From Hansfordia pulvinata (taxonomy: Eukaryota; Ascomycota; Sordariomycetes; Xylariales), in NCBI GenBank assembly GCA_006538405.1, contig BJKQ01000016.1, positions 682,001 through 746,000 on the forward strand: DNA of 64,000 nucleotides, given 5' to 3'. The position numbers and the translations under genes were made by a program. Shown here piece after piece: positions 55,597 to 64,000 of this stretch (the first letter of the stretch is position 1; each line of letters starts with the position of its first letter). The notes beneath the pieces were generated by a model. It saw nothing but the letters and a program-made list of their open reading frames with translations. It made no database searches and had not been told where the DNA came from.

Positions 55597-58500
55597 ATGG
55601 GGAAGAATGGGCGCAAGCAAAAGCACCACGGTCGCATAGAGCCTCATATCGAACCACCGTCTACCGGAGAGAGCCCCCATCCAGAGGTAAACGCCCCTTG
55701 ACCATGTGGCTTTGACTGTTTTGCCGGCTCTGACCACGACGTAGACGAGCCCTGATCGGCCTGCCTTCGAGGTTTTATACCCAAAGCCCTCGCACACCTC
55801 CGCCCAAAAACCAGAGATCGAGTAAGTACTGCCAAGATCCCCAACGCGTGGGAGCCGCACTGAACAGTCAGCATTGTCGCCGTCCATGGTCTCGGTGCTG
55901 AGGTGAACTGGACATGGACCTATGGAGACGAATCAAGGGGGCAGCGCGTACGCTGGCTCCAGGACGACGGAATGCTCCCTTATTTCGTGCCCCAGGCTCG
56001 CATTCTTGCTTATAGATACGAGTCACGATGGCACAAAGATGCACCCGTCACACGCCTACAATTGTGTGGTGAGGACTTGGTAGAGGCTGTTCATGCCTTC
56101 CGTCAAGGCGACGAACGCGATCGTCCGCTCCTGTTTCTGGCCCACAGCCTTGGAGGCCTCGTGGTGGAATATGTATGTGTTGTGATCCCCTCTAGACCCC
56201 TTTTCTCTCTACTTGGCTGAAAATATCATGAAGGGCCTTCTGCAGGCAGATAGACAAGCACAGTTCCGATACCTGGTCAATCTCACGGTTGGTTTCGTCG
56301 CCCTTGGCGCGCCGTTCCGGGGCACCAAGATGAAGACATGGGCCGACTTGGCCGCGAAATTGTTGAGTCGTTCTGGCTCAGATACTGGCATCATTGATGA
56401 GCTGGCTTTTGACGACGCCACGCTCCGAGATAAAACAGATGAGCTGTGCAAGCTAAGAGAGCGGCTGTCTCTCCCAACACTCTGCGCCTTCGAAAATCGG
56501 AAAACGACAATCGACAAGTATGTGACGGGAAGCATGTCATTGTGGAAAGGGAAAATTGTAAGTCCGCTTGGGGGGGATGACTGGATACCGCTGACATGGG
56601 GATCATTTCAGATTGTTGAGGAGCAATCGGCCTGTGTGAGCGGTTGGCCTCGCCTTCAACTGAACAAGAATCACGCGCAGTTGAACAAGTTCTCAGGCCC
56701 ACAGGACGATGCTTTCCAGCGCGTGGCAGCAAAACTTGAAGAGATGGTGCAAAACTCGTCAGTGGTGTTGGATCGTCGAAAATCAGGTGCGTCAGGACCG
56801 AGCCGTCGTGCAAGACACAGGGCAGCACTAACAATATGTAGTGATCCGAAAGACTGCCTTCATGGTACCGTTTGAACGAAATAAACATTACATCGACCGT
56901 GGCGCGTTGCTCCCCCGTTTACTCGACATGCTTCCCCCAGCAAAGTCTCCAAGCCAATGCAAGAAAGTCAGCGTTGAAGGTCTAGGAGGGATCGGCAAGA
57001 CACAGCTCGTTCTTGAAGCTGCCTATTGCCTACACGAACAAGAGCCAGACCTGTCCATCTTTTGGTTACCAGCCACCGATGCGACGATGATCAGGAACGC
57101 GCTCCGCGACATTGGCCTTTCTCTCGGTCTCAAGGGGCTAGACGGGATGGGTGTCCTGGTAGAGAGCCTGGTCGAGAAAGCCCTTCGTGAGACGGACAAG
57201 CCCTGGCTACTTATCATCGACAACGCGGATGATCCAAGCCTGCTCTTCGGCCCCGGCCTTCTTTTTGACTCCGAGGCTGTCGGTTCAAAACCTCTATTCA
57301 ATGAAAATGGAACGGTTCTTCTCACGTCACGAAGCAAGGATGTCACAAGGAAGCTCGACATCAACTGGCAAGATGTAATCCGCGTGCAAGCCATGAGCCC
57401 GAAGGAGGCATTCGATCTTCTCACAAGCGGTCTCCCGACTTCCCAGCTCGGGCCACCTGCGAAAGCAGAGCAGCTCGTCGAACGCCTCACCTATTTACCT
57501 CTTGCCATCAAGCAGGCATCCAGCTACATGGCGAGGCACGATGCGTCCGCGAGCGACTACCTCAGACTTTTCTGCCAGGGCGACGGACGCGCCAGCGACC
57601 AGGAGATGCTGGGCTTGCTCAAGGAGCCATTCACCGACCGCCATCGTTATCCGGATTCCGAGGCGACGAGGAATCCAGTAGCCACGACCTGGCTTATCTC
57701 GTTCACAAAGATGTCGCCGAAAGCTGCTGATCTGCTCAAATTCATCTGTTTTTTGTTTGAGAAGAACATCCCTGAAGAACTGATCAAAATCAAAGATGAA
57801 CCAGCCAAGCAATATCTGGAGGCCATTGGGGAGTTGAAAGCATACTCGTTCGTCACGGTCACACAGCGAGACGGGGGCAGCTGGGTCGACATGCACCGCC
57901 TCGTGCGACTGGCAACACGGAATTGGATCCAAGAAACAGGCCATTGGGTTCGTTGGTTGGAAGCCAGTATTCTCCGGCTAGACCGGAATGTGCCCGTTCC
58001 CGACTACAAAGGCGATTTGCCCGAACACAAACGCGACACGGCGTGGGCGGCCTGCATGCCCCATATCCAGACAGTGATACATGAGAACGGTCGTCCACAA
58101 CCCCCCAGCGACGCATACGACGGTCCCCTCGCGAGCTTGCTGTACAAAGACGGGTTGGGCTTCACCATCATGGGGCTTTTCCACAGAGCAGAACATGACC
58201 TTCGTCTAGCATTGGGCCTTTTTACCCATCGCCTAGGCAGCACCCATAGGACCACTCTGCAATGCGCAGCCGCTCTGGCGGCGAACTTGCAAAACCAGGG
58301 CAAGTTTGCCGAGGCCAGTTCCCTTCTCGGCTTCGGTCCAGCCCAGAACCGGGTCTTGGATATCTCGTTGGAGACAATCACCCAACGCTTGAACTCAATC
58401 TTCGAGCGCAATGCCTTAAGGAGGGTGACGGCTGTAGTTGTATACTACCGAGGTTCTCCGTTGAAGCTTAAGCCACACATGTCCAATATCCCCATATTCG

Positions 58501-59465
58501 AGGTTCTCGCGAACCAGAGCATACACACCCGAGAGTTCGACTTCGTGTGCAATTTCTTGTCACCACTCTTGGCACAGGCCTCCGAGAAATCGGATGAAGA
58601 GCACGAGGAATCGGATGCAGAGCACGAGGAATCGGACACAGAGCACGAGGAATCGGATGCAGAGCACGAACAATGGGATGCAGAGCACCCAGGAGTTTAT
58701 AGACTCTCAAGATTAATTGCGATCTGTTTTGCGGGTGGAGGGAAGAATTATATGGCAGCAGCATACTTTGAGGATCTCATGAAGGGACAGCAAAAAGTGC
58801 TGGGGCACAAGCATCGCGATACCCTGTTGACCAAGTCCCAGCTTGGACTTGCTCAGAACATGGCGTTGGAGCTCCCTCAGTATGCCGAGAACACGCACCG
58901 GGAACTTCTGTCAGACATGGAGGAGTTGCTGGGCCGCAAGCACCCTGATACGATCATGGCGACTTTCAACCTGGTCCACTGTCTGGCGCTTCAACAAAGA
59001 CACGAAGAGGCGTTGACGATGCAACGAGAGCTACTGGAGACAGCAAGAGAAACCATGGGCGAACGAAGCATGCTGTTCATGGATTTGACCCATGGCCTCG
59101 GGGAGTTTTTCGCCAATGCGTGGAAATTTGACGAGTCCAAAGATGCCTTCGAGCAGGCCACGCGTATGAAGATATCAAGGTTGGGTCTGTGCCATCCGAG
59201 CACGTACAGAAGTGTGTTTTCTGGTCACTGTGCGGAGATTCGACTTGTGGGCAAGGACAAGTACGGTTGGACTGAAACGCATCATCGATATGTCGGTCTA
59301 ATGATTGAACACGAGAGACCGTTGTTGAACCAGAAACGCAGAGAAGAGGGTCTCCCCGAAGCATCTTTCGAGGAACTGTTGGATCATGTGGAGGCCATGA
59401 TGAAGGGACTCCGGACGGTTAATTTCGATGACAAGACTGAGGGCAGTTTCGCATTTTCGATATGA
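55597..59465 (+). CDS. NLR-like STAND protein: alpha/beta-hydrolase (SesB-like), NB-ARC, TPR
   Basis: Six exons: 55597-55686, 55745-55821, 55872-56172, from about 56246 (or 56234) to 56557, 56612-56786 and 56842-59465. The product is about 1192 residues. Residues 30-290 form a lipase-like domain: FEVLYPKP, DIVAVHGLGAEVNWTW, nucleophile elbow LAHSLGGLVVEY, VNLTVGFVALGAPFRGTKM, ending NHAQLNKFSGPQDDAF. A linker VIRKTAFMVPFERNKHYIDR leads into the NB-ARC: Walker A GLGGIGKTQLV, Walker B PWLLIIDNADD, VLLTSRSKDV, LPLAIKQASSYM. The C-terminal half contains TPR-like units (LGRKHPDTIMATFNLVHCLALQQRHEEALTMQRELLE). This is the architecture of fungal NOD-like receptors linked to heterokaryon incompatibility: the repeats sense, NB-ARC oligomerises, the hydrolase is the effector. 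All key residues are present. Only exon 4's acceptor is ambiguous, in frame either way. Confidence 0.9.
58593..58688 (+). repeat. 21-bp coding tandem repeat (acidic heptad) in the NLR
   Basis: Four full 21-bp units and a partial fifth encode DEEHEES, DAEHEES, DTEHEES, DAEHEQW and DAEH. They lie between the helical repeats before and after. The copies are nearly identical at DNA level. Confidence 0.95.
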
Positions 59466-61012
59466 TAAATTCCCTTCAGATTTGATTCTTGACTTCCCCC
59501 AGTCGCATCCCACGCCTGTCCGGCGTAGACCATTCCACGAGACAGGCCTTCCCTGGTGATTGAAGGCAGTGCAAGCGCAGCTAGAGAGTGTGAATGATGG
59601 CAGCGGCGCGAAGACTTCTCTGTCAGGGGTGAGCCGAGGGCACGCGAAAGTGGTCCCGCTGGAAGATATACCTAGCTACCTACCTAACTTCCCGATGCCC
59701 AGCTTGTTGACGTCCGTCGACTCGACTCGACCTCGTCATGCTGTGAGACAAGGCCAGCGACTGACCGGTCCAAGTTCGTGTATCTCAGCTGGCTGTCATC
59801 GCGGTGCCACTCTGTGATCTTCTTCTCAACTCATACATGTTGCTTTACGACATGCAAGCCCCTCCTGTATCCAACCGGCTGGCCACAAAACAGGATTCTA
59901 CTCGTAAGCGTGCTCACCAGTCAGGCGAGACAGGCCGCCTCGACAGCTACCGGGTTACCATACGCCGCGCCTGGAGCGCGAGTTCAGCCAGCACGAGCAG
60001 TAGCTCCTACCCCGGGTCAGTGAGCGGCTGGCAGCCCATGCTACCCTGGGAGAAGCCGGCTGCGCCTCTCGCGCCCGCCAATTGAGCGCGCAGCCAGCGG
60101 CGTATCTGTCGTCGCGATAACGATGACGTATTTGCGCGCGCGCGGAGCGACCGAACGGTCGGGCGGGGGGACCGGGATGTCATCTCTCGCGTTGCTACGC
60201 TCGCATTCGCACGTGTTAGGGTAGCATGGTGTTTTACGGATGAGTGCCGGGATTCATCACAGCAATACGGCGGTATGACAGAGAGAGAGAGAGAGAGAGA
60301 AAGAAGCAGAGACAGAGAAGGGAGCGAAAGCGAGAGAGGCGCGGATGGGGGGATCCGAGCCAACTGACGCGGCTGCGCCCGGCACGTGGGCGGTGCGAAT
60401 CGCGAGTCGCGCTCTGCTCAAGCCCAGCCGCACGGCACCCGTAATGAGCCAGGCGAGCCGAGCCGAGCCGGGCGGGCGTGCGGTGCGGTGCGTGTGTGTC
60501 TTGGGTTTGACCCCTGAGTGCTGACCTGGGTGCTGCCCTGGTTGCCCTGGTTGCCCTGGTTGCCCTGGTTGCCCTGGGGTACTGTTTACTGAGAGCGCCG
60601 GAAGAACACTAACTTAGGGGGCGTGAAGAACACTGCGGGGGCGTTCAGCTCGGCCGCATTTCGACGCATGGATCTTTGGGCCGGTGTGTCTTGGCAGGCT
60701 AGATCAAATCGTGGGACGATCGGCCGCGCAAAGAGTTGCCCACCTGCCGGAACGAGCGCGCGCGAGCACATGGTGTTAACTCGCATGCGGATAGGGCGCG
60801 GGGAGAGCGATGGAGAGCGAGATGGAGAGGCTGGGGAAGAGAGTGGTAGCGGCAGCGGGGTAATGCGAGATAAACATGCTTACATTACACGCAGTGCTTC
60901 TTGGTATGTATGTTGACTTGAATAAAAGGTAGACGACCCCTGCCTCACCCTGACGCCCAGTCTCGGTCAACCACCACTCGCTCGCCCATCACTCCCCTCA
61001 CCTCCCCTCACC
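59466..61012. other. Intergenic region
   Basis: About 1.5 kb, no gene recognised. Contains TACCTAGCTACCTACCTAAC near 59669-59688, a GA-dinucleotide run near 60279-60301, and four copies of GTTGCCCTG at 60541-60576. Confidence 0.45.
60541..60576. repeat. 9-bp tandem repeat, four copies
   Basis: GTTGCCCTG repeated four times exactly, preceded by a related TGCTGCCCTG. Confidence 0.9.
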
Positions 61013-61552
61013 ATGCACGTCTTCCCGGCCTCGCGGCTGGCCGTCGCCGGCCTCGGCCTCGTGCTGTCGCTGCACACCGCCGGGGCGCAGTCGGCTGCCA
61101 CCGGCCACCACCCAACCGCGCCACGGGGGACCAAAGCGCCCGGTGGCCCGGCCGTGGCCCCCCGCAAGATCTCGCTGGGCCCGCGGCCCGAGTACATTGT
61201 CAACAACATGGAGGACGGCGAGCTCAAGACGCGGCTGAGCGGGTGCCTGGAGATGGAGCACCGCAAGCACGCGTGGAGCATCGGGCACCGGGGCGGGGGC
61301 CCGCTGTTCATCCCGGAGGAGACGCGCGAGTCGATCGTGGCGGGGACGCGGATGGGCGCGGGCATCGAGGAGTGCGACGTCGGCGTGACGGCGGACCGGC
61401 AGCTCGTGTGCCGCCACGCGCAGTGCGACCTGCACACGACGACCAACATCGTCGCCACGCCGCTCGGCGCCAAGTGCAGCGAGCCCTTCGCGCCCGCCGA
61501 CCCCGCGACGGGCGCGCCCGCGTCCGCCAAGTGCTGCGTCAACGACGTCACG

Positions 61553-61589
<37 letters not shown>

Positions 61590-62377
61590 GCTTCAACGCC
61601 TCGGCCACCACGGCCGCCGACTTCCTCAGCGGCACGCCCGACTGGCGCACCAACATGTACGCCTCCGAGTGCGGCACCGTCCTGTCCCACCGCGAGTACC
61701 TCGAGCTGGTGAAAGGGCTCGGGCTCGACTTCACCAGCGAGCTCAAGGCGCCCGAGACGGGGCTGCCCGAGGGCTACACCTACGACATGTACCGCCGCCA
61801 GCTCATCGCCGAGTACCGCGCCGCCGGCATCCCCGCGAGCCGCACGTACCCGCAGAGCTTCGTCTACGACGACGTCCTCTTCTGGCTCGCCAACGAGACC
61901 GGCTCCGGGGCCCGCGCCGACGACAACTACGCCCAGAACGCCATCCTGCTCATCGAGGAAGGCGACACCCCGGAGACCTACCCGGCCGCCGTCGCCCGCC
62001 TGCCCGAGTACAAGGCCGCCGGCGTGCCCATCATCGCGCCCCCCATCGGCTACCTGCTCGAGGCCACCGGCAACGGCACCGGCTTCCGGCCCTCGGAATA
62101 CGCCGCCAGGGCCATGGAGCTCGGGCTCGACATCATCACCTGGTCGCTCGACCGCTCGCCGCCCGTGAAGCGCGCCGTCGTGGGGACCGACGGCGAGGAC
62201 GCGTACTACTACAGCCACTTCAAGACCGCCATGCACCGCGACGGCGACATTTACCGCATGCTGCACGCCCTGCACACCCAGGTCGGCATCAAGGGCATCT
62301 TCAGCGACTGGAGCGCCACCGCCAGCCTCTACGCCAACTGCTTCGACCCCGCCACCCGCGCCGGTCCTGCCGCGTGA
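61013..62377 (+). CDS. Secreted glycerophosphodiester phosphodiesterase (GDPD family)
   Basis: Intronless, 454 residues. MHVFPASRLAVAGLGLVLSLHTAGAQS is a signal peptide. The GDPD core starts with KHAWSIGHRGGGPLFIPEETRESIVAGTRMGAGIEECDVGVTADRQLVCRHAQCDLHTTTN. This gives HRG with the first catalytic His, the metal-binding E-x-D (EECD, with E and D two apart) and the second His in CRHAQCDL. Later blocks are LGLDFTSELKAP, SFVYDDVLFWL and MELGLDIITWSLDRS, typical of the C-terminal strands. GDPDs hydrolyse glycerophosphodiesters to glycerol-3-phosphate and an alcohol; a secreted form would act outside the cell or in the wall to scavenge phosphate or choline. The sequence has eight or more cysteines, fitting an extracellular enzyme. 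The coding region is extremely GC-rich at third positions. A G12 run (62387-62398) lies just after the stop. Confidence 0.93.
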
Positions 62378-63232
62378 GGTGGCTTTGGGGGGGGGGGGTT
62401 TCACGCAGGTGTTTAGATGAGGTTCCCTGTAGATAAGACGTTGCCTTAGATCTCCGACTGGCGATTAGCATTATAAGTAATCATGACACATTGTGCAACG
62501 ACAAGATGATGGTTACTTGGGCTTGCACCTCGACCCCGCTTGGGTCTTGATCGACGAAACCCCGTGACTGGTCCGAATGGTGCTGGACGACGCGTGCCTG
62601 CGTTCTCCGAGGGTACCCTTGTTGTTGCCCGCTGGCGTGGTCTGATGCCATTTCCCGGTCTGTTCTCCCTCGCACCGTTCGTTTCTGGCGTTTCGGGCTT
62701 CTTGTTGCGAGTATCTGTGGCTGTTCTGGCCAGTGCCTCTAGCAACAGCGCGCATGGGCTTTGATATTCATCATCTCACCCCGAATCATACAAGGAAGCC
62801 ATGTATCTGTCCTGTACATATTATATCGATAACACGCGCGCCCATGTCCCCGTATTGCGTCTTAAGTACTCGTAGAGACAGCACCGTAAGCGGTAGACAG
62901 GCTGTGCTATGCTCTCGAGTCAATACATCCCAACAAGCGATAAAGGAAACGGTGTGATGAGTGTATTGGGGAGATGGCGACGAAACTCATGCAGGTCACT
63001 TTCATTCCTCAAGCCGGTGCAATGATCGTGGTATTGTTCTATCGAAACTTCACTTCTATATAAAACCATTCCAGCCCCTCCGTTCAACGGTTCGAGACAT
63101 TGGAGAGTATGACAAAAGAGATTGCGGCGAGCCGCTTCCTTCGCTTCGATTCGGTGGACACTGCTTGGCGTCCGTGGATCATTTCTTTCTCCTTTGACTT
63201 GTCCCTCATTTATCTCTCGCAACGGTGGTGCT
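62378..63232. other. Intergenic, convergent 3' flanks
   Basis: About 855 bp between the GDPD (+) and the small Cys-rich gene (-). TACTCGTA (inverted copy of the dispersed motif) at 62864-62871. No gene recognised. Confidence 0.45.
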
Positions 63233-63460
63233 TCACGCCAGAAGGCCTTCCCCAGAGAAAAAGCAGTGAGGGCACTCCTTGGGGCAGTGGTTGGCGTTGG
63301 GATCACACGAATCGCCGCATTGAAGACCACGGGCCTCCAGCTCGCGCCTGACGCGAAAGCCCTCTTCGGCGGTCTCCCTGTCGGCGTTGGGGACCGCCAC
63401 TGCAGCGGCGAGCACGCTGCCGAGCAGGGTGGAAAATGCGATGATGCCAGCACACTTCAT
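63233..63460 (-). CDS. Small secreted cysteine-rich protein (effector-like)
   Basis: Single exon, 75 residues. MKCAGIIAFSTLLGSVLAAAVA is a signal peptide. An AVPNADRETAEEGFRVRRELEARG stretch with dibasic RR could be a propeptide. The last 30 residues hold five cysteines (LQCGDSCDPNANHCPKECPHCFFSG) in close C-x3-C-x6-C-x3-C-x2-C spacing, a pattern of disulfide-rich or metal-binding mini-proteins. The odd cysteine count leaves one unpaired. The frame ends at a stop 10 residues after the last Cys. No family recognised; fungal effectors and antimicrobial peptides often look like this, but no function is claimed. Confidence 0.72.
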   Translation of the reverse strand: MKCAGIIAFSTLLGSVLAAAVAVPNADRETAEEGFRVRRELEARGLQCGDSCDPNANHCPKECPHCFFSGEGLLA

Positions 63461-63666
63461 TGTAACGGTGGATGGCGTCGTGATTGGTTCAAGGTTGTTG
63501 ATAAAGTCTTATTTGTTAACTCGTTGGAGTTTTGTTGTGATTTGAACGAGAAGGGGTAGAGGCATTGTGTAAGAGGCGGCTGTCACACTGGACGAAGATG
63601 AGAATGGATGAGTTCACGTTTCTTGGATCAATCTGGGAATCGACCAATATTTATATTGCTCGCGGC

Positions 63667-63745
63667 CAGCTTCACACTGGTGGAAGCCACGTCCAACAGC
63701 TTCACACTGGTGGAAGCCGCGTCCGGCTTCACACCGCTGGATGCC
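63667..63745. repeat. 30-bp tandem repeat, about 2.6 copies
   Basis: Unit starting CAGCTTCACACTGGTGGAAG at 63667 and 63697, with a diverged third copy CTTCACACCGCTGGATGCC from about 63727. Confidence 0.88.
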
Positions 63746-63776
63746 AGCGCAAGTTGATTCATCACACCCTCTTTGA

Positions 63777-63912
63777 TGAAATTAGCAACCCCTCACTTGC
63801 GATGGACATGTTCGATGTATCGCGGGTCTGGAACGGGCAAACCCTCGTCCATAAATTTAGCAATGCCTCACTTGCGATGGACATGTTCGATGTATCACGA
63901 GTCTAGAACGGG
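63777..63912. repeat. 75-bp-period direct repeat, two copies
   Basis: CTCACTTGCGATGGACATGT with flanks occurs in copies at about 63777-63838 and 63851-63912. Copy 2 has A where copy 1 has G at three places near its end (ATCGCGGGTCTGGAAC against ATCACGAGTCTAGAAC) and one C/T difference near its start. Confidence 0.9.
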
Positions 63913-64000
63913 CCCCGGGTTTAATCGCGTTCGTTTGTCGGTTTCAATGCAAGGTAAAGGCCGTAAAGCCTCTGGCAGCTAAAAGCCGACAGCCTCTAAC

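Larger units (their letters stand above)
63461..64000. other. Window end: leader and minisatellites
   Basis: About 540 bp, no gene recognised. The promoter of the Cys-rich gene should lie at the left; two tandem-repeat arrays occupy the rest. Confidence 0.45.

Noticed and set aside
60998..62404. 468-codon minus-strand frame overlapping the GDPD gene
   Set aside because: Mirror shadow; Gly/Ala/Val/Arg-rich with no family-like sequence.
61243..62436. 397-codon plus-strand frame overlapping the GDPD gene
   Set aside because: Arg/Gly/His-rich shadow in a very GC-rich gene; the GDPD frame has signal peptide and catalytic motifs.

Overview
The window is nuclear DNA of a filamentous ascomycete (Pezizomycotina), most likely a Sordariomycete. 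It is GC-rich. Genes are monocistronic on both strands and separated by 0.4-5.6 kb of non-coding DNA. Introns are mostly 50-90 nt with GTRAGT-like donors and CTRAC-like branch points. The gene content is typically fungal: a Cet1-type mRNA triphosphatase, Dsk2/ubiquilin, an NLR-like STAND protein and several small secreted proteins. There are no bacterial operons, rRNA, CRISPR arrays or convincing tRNAs, and I see no intact transposon.

Layout. 0-6 kb holds housekeeping genes: a histone N-acetyltransferase of the NatD/Naa40 type (-), a divergent LYRM2-like LYR protein (+), mitochondrial ribosomal protein bL36m (-) and Dsk2 (-). 7-16 kb holds a polyserine-bearing membrane protein (+), an NADPH:quinone oxidoreductase (+), a metallo-beta-lactamase-like protein with a zinc ribbon (-), an amidase (+) and a SAM methyltransferase (+). 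16-37 kb mixes small secreted proteins (16.1, 17.8, 27.7 and 36.3 kb) with two large proteins of unknown function (22-26 kb), a fragmented 4-kb basic-repeat gene (29.5-33.4 kb) and a sulfite-oxidase-type molybdoenzyme (33.7-35.5 kb). 37-42.4 kb is a long gene-poor stretch with an AT-rich island. 42.5-46 kb encodes the mRNA-capping triphosphatase with a very long disordered N-terminus. 46.8-54 kb holds a secreted protein, a MARVEL-type membrane protein and an epoxide-hydrolase-like enzyme with a 20-residue polyglutamine. 55.6-59.5 kb encodes a three-part NLR: alpha/beta-hydrolase, NB-ARC and TPR. The end holds a secreted glycerophosphodiester phosphodiesterase and a small cysteine-rich secreted protein followed by minisatellites.

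The genes do not form an obvious pathway or biosynthetic cluster. Two themes stand out. One is a set of secreted or self-recognition genes (six or seven small or secreted proteins plus the NLR). The other is several otherwise well-conserved reading frames that are each interrupted by a single frame change inside a GC-rich or homopolymer run. Those breaks look more like consensus-sequence indels than a set of real pseudogenes, but the sequence alone cannot decide. Splice structures are my own reading of consensus sites and frame continuity; uncertain junctions are marked.
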